The translations under genes and the position numbers were made by a program. Positions 1 to 8,983 of a DNA stretch of 64,000 nucleotides are shown here, piece after piece. Origin of the DNA: Pedobacter ginsengisoli (GTDB lineage Bacteria; Bacteroidota; Bacteroidia; Sphingobacteriales; Sphingobacteriaceae); the NCBI RefSeq assembly GCF_002736205.1, contig NZ_CP024091.1, forward strand, positions 4,523,555 to 4,587,554. Reading direction: 5' to 3'. Under the pieces are notes generated by a model. The model was not told the origin of the DNA and did no database searches. It saw nothing but the letters and a program-made list of their open reading frames with translations. Within the stretch, counting starts at the first letter, position 1. Each line of letters opens with the position of its first letter.

Positions 1-453
1 ACAGAACCCATAGCAGCAGGGACTCCTCCTGCTGACCTTTCAGGAATTAAATTTGAAGATAAGAGCGGAAAAACGGTTGACCTCGGGTCATTAAAAGGCA
101 AAGTAATATTTATTAATTTCTGGGCTACCTGGTGCCCTCCTTGTCTGGCAGAAATGCCTTCTATCAACAAGCTTTATGAACAATATAAAAGTGATAAGGA
201 TGTTGTTTTTATTATGGTAGATGCAGATAGCAACTTAGCTAAAGCACAAAAGTATATGGATTCAAGAAGCTACGGAATGCCGGTTTATTCAGTTGCGTCA
301 AACATTCCCGAAAATCTTTTTAAAGGGGCATTGCCAACAACAATTGTTTTTGATAAGCAAGGTCGTATATCCTACAATGAATCTGGAGCAGCCAATTATG
401 CAAGTTCAAAATTCATTGAATTTATTGAGCAATTGAAGAATCTTAAGATTTAA
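1..453 (+). CDS. TlpA-type thioredoxin-like protein, 5' end outside window
   Basis: The reading frame is open from base 1, so the N-terminus is missing. About 150 residues remain. They hold a thioredoxin fold with the redox motif WCPPC (codons near bases 130-144), preceded by the hydrophobic strand VIFINFWATW and followed by a cis-proline region (GALPTTIVFD). TlpA/ResA-type proteins are membrane-anchored or periplasmic disulfide reductases, here presumably exported like most Bacteroidota members. The C-terminus is complete and stops at 451-453. The substrate cannot be deduced. The gap of about 100 bp to the next gene suggests separate transcription. Confidence 0.85.
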   Translation, partial: TEPIAAGTPPADLSGIKFEDKSGKTVDLGSLKGKVIFINFWATWCPPCLAEMPSINKLYEQYKSDKDVVFIMVDADSNLAKAQKYMDSRSYGMPVYSVASNIPENLFKGALPTTIVFDKQGRISYNESGAANYASSKFIEFIEQLKNLKI

Positions 454-549
454 CATTTTTTAACTGGATTATTGACACTTGGATTGTAATTCTATAAGAA
501 AATCAATAAAAATATTAAGTAATTTTGCTTTCAGTTAAACCTTTATACT

Positions 550-921
550 ATGAAAAGGACTTTGATGATTATTGCAGGCTTATTAGCCGGTGTTACCTAT
601 ACTTTTAATGGGTATGGACAGCAAGCCAATCTGGTTAAGGATCAAAACCCCAGATATGAAGAGGCCAGGGCTAAATACATGAACATGTCCGACTCTTTAA
701 CCCGAGATCAGGGTACAACTGTTCAAAACACCTATAAGGCATACGATTGGTACGAAGTCAGAGAAGAACGCCGAAAACTGCGGCGTGAACGTAATTATGA
801 GCGTAGCCTGTATTCCTACCCTTATTATTACGGGAACTCTTATTACTACCCGTCCTTAAATTTTGGATGGGGCCATCGCTACAACTATTGGGGGAATTAC
901 GGAACATGCTGGGGCTGGTAA
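550..921 (+). CDS. Small exported Tyr-rich protein
   Basis: 123 residues with a clear N-terminal signal peptide (MKRTLMIIAGLLAGVTYTF, probable cleavage near GYG-QQ). The middle is charged and Arg-rich (EERRKLRRERN), and the last 35 residues are dominated by Tyr, Gly, Trp and Asn. No family is recognised. It is the first gene of a tightly spaced same-strand run (39 nt to the LpoB-like gene, 29 nt to COG3014, 29 nt to the 85-residue protein), so it probably belongs to an envelope operon. The aromatic tail suggests a periplasmic or outer-membrane-associated small protein; this is inference. Confidence 0.75.
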   Translation: MKRTLMIIAGLLAGVTYTFNGYGQQANLVKDQNPRYEEARAKYMNMSDSLTRDQGTTVQNTYKAYDWYEVREERRKLRRERNYERSLYSYPYYYGNSYYYPSLNFGWGHRYNYWGNYGTCWGW

Positions 922-960
922 GCTAAAACACAACATTTACTTAAAAATATATCTAATAAA

Positions 961-1554
961 ATGCAGTTTAAAAAAATATTAACTCTCGCTGCCATTGCAG
1001 TTTCTGGCCTTATGATTTCATCATGTTCCAGACAAGTAACAAGAATTAACACAACAGAGACGGTTGATGTTAGCGGAAATTGGAATAACACTGACTCCAG
1101 AATAGTTGCTCAGGAAATGACACAAAGCGTGTTGGGCGCCAAATGGTTATCTACCCATCTTGAGGCTAAAGCAGGCAAAAAACCAGTAGTAGTCGTTGGC
1201 CTTGTTCAAAATAAAAGCCATGAGCATATAGATGCAGAAACATTTGTTAAAGATGTTGAGCAGGCATTTGTTCAAAGTGAGCGCGTTCGTTTGGTGCAGG
1301 GAGGTAAAAAAAGAGAAGAACTGCGCGCAGAAAAAGCAGATCAGCAAGATAATGCCTCTGTTTCTACAATGAAGAAATTCGGATTGGAAAACGGAGCTGA
1401 CTATATTTTGCAGGGTTCAATTAATTCGATTGTTGATTCTCATAAACGCAAAAAAGTAGTTTATTATCAGGTAAATCTGGAGTTAACAGATATCCAAACC
1501 AACGAAGTTGTATGGATAGGAGATAAAAAAATTGCTAAATACGTTAAGAACTAG
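961..1554 (+). CDS. LpoB-like penicillin-binding protein activator lipoprotein
   Basis: 197 residues. A lipoprotein signal peptide ends in the lipobox ISSC (Cys22). The remainder matches the LpoB/penicillin-binding-protein-activator pattern: VSGNWNNTDSRIVAQEM, then a strand with KKPVVVVGLVQNKSHEHID, AETFVKDVEQAFVQSERVRLV, and a C-terminal DYILQGSINSIVDS and NLELTDIQTNEVVW. In gamma-proteobacteria LpoB is an outer-membrane lipoprotein stimulating PBP1b. In Bacteroidota the partner is not established, and this copy sits between a small exported protein and a COG3014 lipoprotein, an arrangement common to this family. The family call is good; the exact role is inferred. Confidence 0.85.
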   Translation: MQFKKILTLAAIAVSGLMISSCSRQVTRINTTETVDVSGNWNNTDSRIVAQEMTQSVLGAKWLSTHLEAKAGKKPVVVVGLVQNKSHEHIDAETFVKDVEQAFVQSERVRLVQGGKKREELRAEKADQQDNASVSTMKKFGLENGADYILQGSINSIVDSHKRKKVVYYQVNLELTDIQTNEVVWIGDKKIAKYVKN

Positions 1555-1583
1555 CAGGATCCTGGTCCGGCTAAGATAACAGT

Positions 1584-3017
1584 ATGACAAATAATAGTAA
1601 GAATAAGCTTAAGGCATCAGTTCTTTTAGGATTGATGCTTTTTCTTTTTAGCTGTGCTTCTTATAATGAGAAAATTGCGGGGTATTATAAACAAATCGCA
1701 ACGGGAAATTATAATGAGGCTGTTAAGGAGCTGGATAAGAATCGCCTGCTCCAGAAACCACGAAATAAATTGCTGTTCTTAATGGAAAAAGGAAAAGCAA
1801 GCCACCTGATCGGTGACTATGAAAACAGCAACCGTTATTTTAATGAGGCCGACCAACTTTTGGAAAATGGAATTGGTGGTGCTATGGATGCTGTTGTTGG
1901 AACGCTTGTAAATCCCATGACCCAGGCTTATAAAGGAGAAGACTTTGAAAAGTTTATGATTCATTATTATAAGGCTCTTAACTACCTATATCTGCACAAA
2001 ACAGAAGATGCGATAGTAGAAGCCCGAAGAATTAGCCTGCAATCGCAAGAGCAGGGGGATAAGTTTAACGATAAAGAGAACAGATATTCTAAAGATGCAT
2101 TTTCTTTAATGCTTCAGGGTTTAATATATGAAAGCGACGGAGACGTTAATAATGCTTTTATCGCTTACCGGAATGCCGCAGAAGTTTATTTAAAAAGCCC
2201 GGATAAAACCTACTACGGAACAACTTTACCTAAAGAGCTAGAACTTGATGTACTTAGAATGGCTGATGAAAATGGCTTTAAATCGGAATTAAACAGATTT
2301 GAAGAACTGTTTAATATAAAATATCAGCCACAGCCTTCTTCGGAAGGGGGAACGCTAATTCTTTTTTGGGAAAATGGTTTAGCACCGGTTAAGCAACAAG
2401 AAGAGTTTCTTTTTTCCCTTATCCGTGGCAGTAATGGAGATCTGGTATTTACCAATGCTGCAGGGACCTTGTTTATTCCCTATAATACGGCATATGGAAC
2501 CGGCGACATTAATTTAAACTCTGTTAATAGCCTAAGGGCCACTTATCCGAAATACGTGGCTCAGCGGCCTTATTTCGCCAGTGCCACAATTACAAATGCC
2601 GATTCAACAATTAGCTTTGAAAAGGCTGAAGATATTAATGAACTTGCATTTAAAACGCTCAACCAGCGTTTTGCAAAGGAGATGGGTAAAATACTGACCC
2701 GTTTGGCAGTAAAGAAAAGTGCTGAATATGCACTTAAAGCCAGCGCCAAGGGAAATGGAAAAGATGGTAAGGACAATTCCTTACTTGAGGGCTTAGGCTT
2801 CGGTATGCAGTTGTATAGCCTGCTGTCAGAGAAAGCAGATACCAGAAACTGGCAAACACTGCCCAGCGAAATCCGTTATGCCCGAATCCCGTTAAAAAAG
2901 GGGGATAATGCGATTACCCTTACTTTAAAAGGAGTCAATGGCAACAACGAAACAAAAACAATTAATATAACCGGGACCGGGAAAATGCAGTTTTATAATT
3001 ACTCAACTCTGCGTTAG
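1584..3017 (+). CDS. COG3014-family TPR-like lipoprotein
   Basis: 477 residues. A lipoprotein signal ends at the lipobox FLFSC before ASYNEK. The N-terminal half is alpha-helical and TPR-like (YYKQIATGNYNEAVKELDKN; GDYENSNRYFNEADQLL; KALNYLYLHKTEDAIVEARR), as in the COG3014 family. The C-terminal half is more beta-rich and ends in a short all-beta tail. It lies 29 nt after the LpoB-like gene, suggesting co-transcription and a shared cell-envelope role. The biochemical function of COG3014 proteins is unknown. Confidence 0.8.
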   Translation: MTNNSKNKLKASVLLGLMLFLFSCASYNEKIAGYYKQIATGNYNEAVKELDKNRLLQKPRNKLLFLMEKGKASHLIGDYENSNRYFNEADQLLENGIGGAMDAVVGTLVNPMTQAYKGEDFEKFMIHYYKALNYLYLHKTEDAIVEARRISLQSQEQGDKFNDKENRYSKDAFSLMLQGLIYESDGDVNNAFIAYRNAAEVYLKSPDKTYYGTTLPKELELDVLRMADENGFKSELNRFEELFNIKYQPQPSSEGGTLILFWENGLAPVKQQEEFLFSLIRGSNGDLVFTNAAGTLFIPYNTAYGTGDINLNSVNSLRATYPKYVAQRPYFASATITNADSTISFEKAEDINELAFKTLNQRFAKEMGKILTRLAVKKSAEYALKASAKGNGKDGKDNSLLEGLGFGMQLYSLLSEKADTRNWQTLPSEIRYARIPLKKGDNAITLTLKGVNGNNETKTINITGTGKMQFYNYSTLR

Positions 3018-3046
3018 CAGCCCACCCTGAAATAAAATAATAAACT

Positions 3047-3304
3047 ATGCAAGAGCCTTTCGACATTCAAATTGGAGATATTGACTACGCCATATTTCCG
3101 GAAGGAAATGATACTTATGTAATCTATAAAAATGGCAAGGAATACGCTCACATACAAAAAGACACAGATTTACAGTGGTTAAGGCTTGATCTTGAAACAG
3201 CAATCCCTGTTTTCGAAACTGACGAAGAGATCAACAGCATTGGCAGAGAAATTATGGCTTATGTTCCTGAAGACAATGAAGAAGAGGATGAAGATTTGGA
3301 TTAA
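3047..3304 (+). CDS. Small acidic conserved hypothetical protein
   Basis: 85 residues with no signal peptide: a compact beta-rich N-terminal part (IGDIDYAIFPEGNDTYVIYKNGKEYAHI) followed by a very acidic tail (EDNEEEDEDLD). No function is recognised. It is the fourth gene of the run beginning at base 550 and starts 29 nt after the COG3014 gene. Its 3' end overlaps the stop of the opposite-strand yifB remnant by 4 bp. The regular spacing and codon use support a real gene. Confidence 0.7.
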   Translation: MQEPFDIQIGDIDYAIFPEGNDTYVIYKNGKEYAHIQKDTDLQWLRLDLETAIPVFETDEEINSIGREIMAYVPEDNEEEDEDLD

Positions 3305-3686
3305 CCAGCCCAGCTATCTCTGTTCAGGCTGCGGTAATGTATCGCTTCTGCCAGGTGTTCCAGTTCAATCTCCTGGCTTCCCGCAAGGTCTGCAATAGTT
3401 CTGGATACCTTTAAGATACGATCATATGCACGGGCGGATAGGCCCAGCTTTTCCATAGCCTGTTTTATTAGCACTTGTCCGTCGTTATTTATCCGGAAAA
3501 TGTTGCGAACCATATTTGGGCTCATCTGGGCGTTGCAATGTAGCGTATTGGTAGCAGAAAATCGTTCGTTCTGTACTGCTCTGGCCTTCAAGCCAACAAT
3601 GTGGTACCTGTTCCAATACTTACCTCGATGGTGATTGTTAAAGCATTTACCCCAAAAACAACACTTCCAAAAGTTTTGATGAGCAT
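3301..3686 (-). pseudogene. Collapsed remnant of yifB/comM (Mg-chelatase-like AAA ATPase)
   Basis: The minus strand keeps both ends of a YifB/ComM gene but lacks its middle. From the ATG at 3686 the frame reads MLIKTFGSVVFGVNALTI and TIEVSIGTG, the family's N-terminus. One base is then missing, after which the other frame reads YHIVGL and jumps directly to KARAVQNERF and HCNAQM, the C-terminal domain, continuing through LGLSARAYDRILKVSRTIAD to RSLNRDSWAG and the stop. Full-length proteins are about 510 residues; here only about 35 N-terminal and 95 C-terminal residues remain, and the whole AAA ATPase core is deleted. It cannot make an active ATPase. Confidence 0.85.
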
Positions 3687-3766
3687 AATTTAGCATACAA
3701 TATGTGTAGTGCTAAACTATACTGATTTAGACATTAAGTGGTTGGAATTTGTAAAATTTATTGAAA

Positions 3767-5107
3767 TTACATTTTGCCCTGAGGCATTTTAGGCATGTTC
3801 CTCATCATTTTTGCAGCTGCGGCCGGGTTAGAGAATTGCTTCATCACCTTACGCATATCTTCAAATTGTTTGATCAGCTTAGTTACCTCTTCAATTTTGG
3901 TACCCGAACCTTTAGCAATACGTAAACGTCTGCTCTGTTGGATACTATCAGGGTTTTCGCGCTCAAATTTAGTCATCGACTGAATTACAGCCTCAACGCT
4001 TTTGAATGCATCATCTTCAATGTCAACGTTCTTCATCATTTTGCCAACACCAGGTATCATGCCCATTAGGTCTTTCATGTTACCCATTTTTTTGATCTGT
4101 TGGATCTGATTGTAGAAATCGTTAAAATCAAACTTGTTTTTGCGGATTTTCTTTTGAAGCTCAGCAGCTTCTTTTTCGTCAAACTGCTGTTGCGCACGTT
4201 CAACAAGAGAAACTACGTCACCCATGCCCAGAATCCTTGATGCCATCCTTTCAGGATAGAATACATCAAGAGCTTCCATTTTCTCGCCTGTACCAATAAA
4301 CTTGATTGGTTTGTTTACTACAGATTTAATAGATAGGGCGGCACCACCACGTGTATCACCATCTAATTTGGTTAATACAACACCGGTAAAGTCTAATCTA
4401 TCGTTAAAAGCTTTTGCCGTGTTAACCGCATCCTGTCCGGTCATGGCATCAACAACAAACAGGATTTCGTGCGGTTTAGTACTGGCTTTTACGGCGGCTA
4501 TCTCATCCATCATCTGCTCATCTATTGCTAAACGGCCGGCCGTATCTATAATGATTACATTATTATTTTGTTTTTTACCTTCAGCAATACCTTCCAGGGC
4601 TATGCCAACAGGATCTTTAGAGGCCGTGTTCGAATAAACAGGAACTCCAATCTGCTCACCTAAAATCTGTAACTGATCTACTGCCGCAGGGCGATAAACG
4701 TCGCCGGCAACTAATAGTGGTTTCTTGCCTTTACTTTTAAGGAAGTTGGCTAATTTACCGGTAAAAGTAGTTTTACCAGCACCGTTTAACCCGGCAATAA
4801 GTATAATAGTAGGATTGTTTTTTAGATCTAATTCTGTTACCTCTCCACCCATTAAAGCGGTAAGCTCGTCGTTCATTACCTTAGTAAGTAATTGGCCTGG
4901 CGAAACAGCTGTAAGAACATTTAAGCCTAATGCCTTCTCTTTAACCTCATCGGTAAAGCTTTTAGCTGTTTTATAATTTACGTCGGCGTCTAATAAAGCC
5001 TTACGGATTTCTTTCATGGTCTCCGCCACGTTGATCTCTGTAATACTTCCCTGTCCCTTTAAAACTTTAAACGCGCGGTCTAACTTATCCTGTAAATTTT
5101 CAAACAT
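3767..5107 (-). CDS. ffh: Signal recognition particle GTPase Ffh
   Basis: 446 residues, the usual length. The protein component of SRP binds 4.5S RNA and signal sequences and delivers ribosomes to FtsY. The N-domain four-helix bundle covers residues 1-90. The G-domain has G1 GLNGAGKTT at 106-114, DVYRPAA, G3 DTAGR at 188-192 and G4 TKLDG at 245-249. The methionine-rich M-domain follows (MGNMKDLMGMIPGVGKMMK, RRLRIAKGSGT, MRNMPKMPQGKM). It starts at an ATG and is followed downstream by the yifB remnant. No unusual features are seen. Confidence 0.97.
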   Translation of the reverse strand: MFENLQDKLDRAFKVLKGQGSITEINVAETMKEIRKALLDADVNYKTAKSFTDEVKEKALGLNVLTAVSPGQLLTKVMNDELTALMGGEVTELDLKNNPTIILIAGLNGAGKTTFTGKLANFLKSKGKKPLLVAGDVYRPAAVDQLQILGEQIGVPVYSNTASKDPVGIALEGIAEGKKQNNNVIIIDTAGRLAIDEQMMDEIAAVKASTKPHEILFVVDAMTGQDAVNTAKAFNDRLDFTGVVLTKLDGDTRGGAALSIKSVVNKPIKFIGTGEKMEALDVFYPERMASRILGMGDVVSLVERAQQQFDEKEAAELQKKIRKNKFDFNDFYNQIQQIKKMGNMKDLMGMIPGVGKMMKNVDIEDDAFKSVEAVIQSMTKFERENPDSIQQSRRLRIAKGSGTKIEEVTKLIKQFEDMRKVMKQFSNPAAAAKMMRNMPKMPQGKM

Positions 5108-5203
5108 TTTCTTTAATGCTTAGTGTTCAATTTTTTGTGAAGTGCAAAGTTATTAATTTTGCCTGATACCGATAGTAAATATCCGTAATCTTTATGTAGA
5201 ATG

Positions 5204-6199
5204 TTAACGTGGGAAGGTAAATGCCACACCCAAAGCCAGTGCCTGACTTGCCTGTATCTCATCGTCAGCATCCTTATCGAATAAACCTACACCGGTAAGT
5301 GTTACATTCATTAACCTGTTGATCTGAGATCTTAGTTCAACATCTAAACGGTGATCAACATGTACCAATGGCCTGTCATAAGGAATAAACATCTGATATC
5401 TTGCTTTCAGGTTTACATTTTTAAAGATTTGCTTGTCAAAATTACTTACAATTTGAAAAGCGAGCTCGTTTTTGAAGTTTTTTAATGTGTCTACGCCATA
5501 ATTCCCAGGATTATATTTTTTGTTTCTAACGTTATCCAAAAGGAATGTTTGTTTGGCTGTACCCGTACCAATTCTGGTCGAAAAATAACCTACTGGTCTA
5601 TATTCAAAACCGATTGATTCTGTAAGATAGCCCGGAGCCATGAATTTAGAAACAAGTGAGGCTTGCTCAACATTGTTTTCTCTAAAATAGGCATATCCTT
5701 TATCAAATTGAGATTCAAAGGTAACAGAACCAAAGAAATACCAGCTTTTTGATAATCTTAAATCAGCTTTGTTATCCCAGAAAATCCTGTCTCTGGTTTT
5801 CTTTTGCAGCTGATCCTTGTTTTTTACCTTGCCATATTCAAGCATTACCTCACTTACATAGCCATAACCTTCTTTTCTGTATTCAGCCCGATAGTTAATA
5901 AGTCCGCCAATGGCAAGAGAGTTTACACCACCCGCTTTCCAGTTATTCGAAAAGCTACCCTGATTTAGGTTAATACCAACAGAAGTTCTTACTTTCCAAT
6001 AATTAACTTTTTCGGCAATAACCACCGGTGGAATCTTTACAGGTGTGTAATTCAGTATTCCGGTCCTTGATGGTAAAGGACTACGTTTTAATTTTATCTC
6101 CATGCCTTTGGTTTCAATAGGCACAGTATCAATCTCCTGAGCAATCAGGCTTGATGAGGTGATAAACAGTAACAAGAGGCAGATATTAAAACTCTTCAT
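5204..6199 (-). CDS. DUF3078 outer-membrane-type protein
   Basis: About 331 residues from the ATG at 6199; a TTG at 6217 would add six residues in front of the signal peptide and is less likely. The signal peptide (MKSFNICLLLLFITSSSLIA-QE) is followed by the DUF3078 signature VRTSVGINLNQGSFSNNWKA and alternating amphipathic strands typical of a beta-barrel (WYFFGSVTFESQFDKGY, RYQMFIPYDRPLVHVDHRL), ending in a terminal aromatic strand (ALGVAFTFPR). The family is widespread in Bacteroidota outer membranes; its role is not known. Monocistronic as far as seen. Confidence 0.85.
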   Translation of the reverse strand: MKSFNICLLLLFITSSSLIAQEIDTVPIETKGMEIKLKRSPLPSRTGILNYTPVKIPPVVIAEKVNYWKVRTSVGINLNQGSFSNNWKAGGVNSLAIGGLINYRAEYRKEGYGYVSEVMLEYGKVKNKDQLQKKTRDRIFWDNKADLRLSKSWYFFGSVTFESQFDKGYAYFRENNVEQASLVSKFMAPGYLTESIGFEYRPVGYFSTRIGTGTAKQTFLLDNVRNKKYNPGNYGVDTLKNFKNELAFQIVSNFDKQIFKNVNLKARYQMFIPYDRPLVHVDHRLDVELRSQINRLMNVTLTGVGLFDKDADDEIQASQALALGVAFTFPR

Positions 6200-6271
6200 T
6201 ACTACAAAGAAAAACAAAAATGTGACTTATTAAAAGTTTATTAGTAAACTAATTACAAAACCTAAGTCGAT

Positions 6272-6607
6272 TTATCGTTTTTTGCCAGTAAAGTTAATCC
6301 AGGCAAAAGCCTTTCTATGAGCTAAATACGATAAGTCATTATCAAAGTGATATGCTTCTTTTTCAAAGGGGATATTAAAATAGGCTAAGTAATGATTCCG
6401 GTATCTGATTAGATTTATCAGGTACATCAATAAATACAAAAAATAAAAAGGCAAAATAAGCAGCTCCAGTTGCTGCCTAAAATGTATCCGCTCGTGGTTA
6501 ATTAGTACTTTATCAACCTTAAGCGACTTGTTTTTTAAAATAATAAAAGGGAAAATGGCCATTGCATTGGCCGGCAGCTTTGATAATATGAAAAACCATG
6601 GTTTCAA
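6272..6607 (-). CDS. Small membrane protein with HEXXH motif
   Basis: 111 residues. It starts at a TTG that overlaps the stop of the upstream gene by 4 nt (TTGA), which supports this start and translational coupling; no in-frame ATG fits. Near residue 38 is HERIH, a match to the zinc-protease signature HEXXH, followed by hydrophobic segments (LLILPFYFLYLLMYLINLI) and a further acidic stretch (FEKEAYHFDND) that could supply a third ligand. Its small size and lack of other catalytic features make peptidase activity unproven. It follows the carboxypeptidase-regulatory-like protein in one operon. Confidence 0.65.
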   Translation of the reverse strand: MKPWFFILSKLPANAMAIFPFIILKNKSLKVDKVLINHERIHFRQQLELLILPFYFLYLLMYLINLIRYRNHYLAYFNIPFEKEAYHFDNDLSYLAHRKAFAWINFTGKKR

Positions 6608-7356
6608 AACTCTTCAACCTTTATTTTAGGAAGTGGTTGTAACCTAAAAGCAGCCGGATTGCGCTTATAACTAGCATAGCTGTTCCTTAAGTAAACAATA
6701 AAGGCATAATCTGAAGCGGTTAAAACAAACTGATAAGTTGGGCGGTATTGCTGCATAAAATCTTCCAATTCGTAGTCGCCTAAGTGTAACACTTTTTTTA
6801 CGTATTCAGGGGTAAATCGATAGTCTATAATGGCCTCGTGATAATCGCGTTCGAGTATTTTTTGCAGATGACGTGCATTTTTGCCTTCCCTGCTCAACAG
6901 GTTATAAATTGCATCAATACCTAAGCCCGCTCCGCCAAGGCCAAGGTTAAGCAGATCTTTAGCCTTGCCTTTGTCTAAAGCATACTTATACTCCTTTAAC
7001 GTATTGGCATGTATTTCTTTAGGGGTATATTTTCGGCCTGTAATAGATACCTCGCGTAAATTAATACCAAGCGATTTAAGCTGAAAGTAAACTGCTTTTT
7101 GGCCGCTATGGATAATTGTATCTACCGCATAGCCCTGCAGTACCGCATACAAAGTGTCTCCAACAGAAGCATTTATAGAGAACTCTCCTTTTGGGGTATT
7201 GTAAATACCTTCGTCTTTGCTGGCGTTATAGATATATACCTTAGCCAGTCGAAGTTTCGAATCTTTATCAACCACAAAGCCCTTTACCGTATTGGTTTGG
7301 CCCATAGCAGATAATGCTGTGCAGTAAAGAATTAATAACAGGCTAAAAAATCTCAT
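6604..7356 (-). CDS. Exported protein with carboxypeptidase-regulatory-like (CarboxypepD_reg) domain
   Basis: 250 residues. A signal peptide (to about residue 20, SAMGQTN) is followed by a CarboxypepD_reg beta-sandwich (VKGFVVDKDSKLRLAKVYIY, PKGEFSINASVGDTLYAVL, VSITGRKYTPKEI), then a helical C-terminal region of unknown function. Such N-terminal domains usually front TonB receptors, but here no barrel follows, so this is a stand-alone secreted or periplasmic protein. It is coupled to the HEXXH membrane gene by a 4-nt overlap. Confidence 0.75.
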   Translation of the reverse strand: MRFFSLLLILYCTALSAMGQTNTVKGFVVDKDSKLRLAKVYIYNASKDEGIYNTPKGEFSINASVGDTLYAVLQGYAVDTIIHSGQKAVYFQLKSLGINLREVSITGRKYTPKEIHANTLKEYKYALDKGKAKDLLNLGLGGAGLGIDAIYNLLSREGKNARHLQKILERDYHEAIIDYRFTPEYVKKVLHLGDYELEDFMQQYRPTYQFVLTASDYAFIVYLRNSYASYKRNPAAFRLQPLPKIKVEEF

Positions 7357-7406
7357 TGAATATGCAAAACTACAAGATAACTATCAGCGCTTAATAAACA
7401 TTAACA

Positions 7407-8300
7407 TTATTTAACTAACACAAGTTTCTGGCCAATTTTTATACCGGTGTCTGGCAAATTGTTTAATGCTTTTATATCATCTACCGAGATGTTAAAGCGT
7501 TTAGATATGTTATAAAGCGTGTCACCTTGTTTTACAGTGTAAGAGCTTTCTATAGTTACTGGGTCAGTGGTTTTTACAGGTTCTGGGGTACTTATTTTTA
7601 AGGTATCAGGAGTTTTAACTACTTGCTTTGAAGGCGGAGTCGCCACAGGAGTGAACTTTTTCTTTTCCTGAGGGATGTTTGCATTGATTTCTGAGAAAAC
7701 ACGGTCTTCGCGTTTTAATTTTTCATTCTCTGATTCAGGAAGATCATAAAAATACAGTTGATATTTTTCAATAATATTGATCAACAGGTCCGGATACTTA
7801 GGGTTAGTAGCGTAGCCGGCTTGTTTTAGTCCAAGAGCCCAGTTTTTATAATCGTTTTTATCAAGTTCAAAAAGAGCGCTGTAGCGCTTTCTTTTCAAAA
7901 ATTCAGAATGGTCTCTGTAAGACTCACGGGCATCTTTATAAACCCTGAAACAATCATCGGCCTTATCATCGTCTTTGTAATATCCTTTTCCCTTCCATTC
8001 AGAGGTACACTTGATGCCAAAATGGTTATTTGCATACTTGGCCAGGCTGCTGTTTCCACTTCCCGACTCAATAATGCCTTGCGCAAGGGTAATACTGGCC
8101 GGAATCCCAGACTTGTTCATCTCTTCAATTGCCACCCCTTTAAATTCATCAATATACATTACCGTAGTACGAGATTTATAGTCAGGATTTGCCTTATCGG
8201 CCTCCTTTTCAATAGCCTTGTTATTACGACTGTACTTGCGTGATTTACAGGCAGAGAAAAATAATGCAACAGCTGCCAGTATAATTAATCTTTTGTTCAT
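7407..8300 (-). CDS. Glucosaminidase-LysM peptidoglycan hydrolase (lipoprotein)
   Basis: 297 residues. A lipoprotein signal ends near FSAC-KSRKYS. Residues about 50-190 form a mannosyl-glycoprotein endo-beta-N-acetylglucosaminidase (glucosaminidase) domain with ITLAQGIIESGSGNSSLAKY, NNHFGIKC and the catalytic Glu in IIESGSG. A Pro/Thr-rich linker leads to a C-terminal LysM domain (YTVKQGDTLYNISKRFNISV) that binds peptidoglycan. It begins 1 nt overlapping the stop of the related upstream gene (TAATG), so the two are translationally coupled and are probably diverged duplicates. Confidence 0.92.
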   Translation of the reverse strand: MNKRLIILAAVALFFSACKSRKYSRNNKAIEKEADKANPDYKSRTTVMYIDEFKGVAIEEMNKSGIPASITLAQGIIESGSGNSSLAKYANNHFGIKCTSEWKGKGYYKDDDKADDCFRVYKDARESYRDHSEFLKRKRYSALFELDKNDYKNWALGLKQAGYATNPKYPDLLINIIEKYQLYFYDLPESENEKLKREDRVFSEINANIPQEKKKFTPVATPPSKQVVKTPDTLKISTPEPVKTTDPVTIESSYTVKQGDTLYNISKRFNISVDDIKALNNLPDTGIKIGQKLVLVK

Positions 8301-8980
8301 TATAGTTTAAGTTTTTGTCCGGGTTTAAGCGCGGAGCCTTTTAGTCCGTTTTTTTTCATTAATGCCGAAGCCGTTGTTCCCTTCAACTTCGCTATTTTAT
8401 TCAGGCTGTCGCCCTTTTTAACAGTATAAGCTGATGCTGATTTCCTTGCCGATCTGGATTTGCTGCTCACCACTGGTGTTGCAGGTTCTACATAATCATC
8501 AGGCCTTTCATCGTATTGTGTAAGGTCATTTCTTTTAATAATCCCTATAATTTGCGATGCCCAGGTCCGGCTGCGTGCATAGCCTCCGCGTTGTATCCCT
8601 CTGGCCCAGTTTCTGTAATCAAACTGATCATATTTCACAAAAAGGGCTTCAAAAGAGGAGCGGCTTTTTAAGAATTCCAAAAAACTATCATACGATTCGC
8701 GAACAGATGGGTAGTCTCTGTATGATGAGCGGATTTCTGTATTGCTGTTGGCGCCTTTAATACCAAAGTGATTGTTAAGATACCTGGCAATTTTACTGGT
8801 GCCCGAGGCCGATTCATGAATTGCAACAGCAAGAATAACGCTGGCAGGCACTTTATGTTCCCTCATTAGCGTTTGCGCATATTCTACATTCTCCGCAATA
8901 TATTCTGCTGTGGTTTGGGCCTTTGCAATAAAATTTATAGCGATTACACTAACCCAAACTAACAGTATTGATTTAATCAT
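8300..8980 (-). CDS. Glucosaminidase-LysM peptidoglycan hydrolase
   Basis: 226 residues. A signal peptide (to about KAQT) is followed by a glucosaminidase domain with VILAVAIHESASGTSKIARY and NNHFGIKG, where the Glu of HESASG aligns with the IIESGSG Glu of the neighbouring protein. A C-terminal LysM domain follows (YTVKKGDSLNKIAKLKGTTA). It differs from its downstream paralogue in lacking a lipobox and in its short linker, so the two may act in different envelope compartments. It is 3 nt downstream of the O-methyltransferase, indicating one operon of at least three genes. Confidence 0.92.
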   Translation of the reverse strand: MIKSILLVWVSVIAINFIAKAQTTAEYIAENVEYAQTLMREHKVPASVILAVAIHESASGTSKIARYLNNHFGIKGANSNTEIRSSYRDYPSVRESYDSFLEFLKSRSSFEALFVKYDQFDYRNWARGIQRGGYARSRTWASQIIGIIKRNDLTQYDERPDDYVEPATPVVSSKSRSARKSASAYTVKKGDSLNKIAKLKGTTASALMKKNGLKGSALKPGQKLKL

Positions 8981-8983
8981 ACC

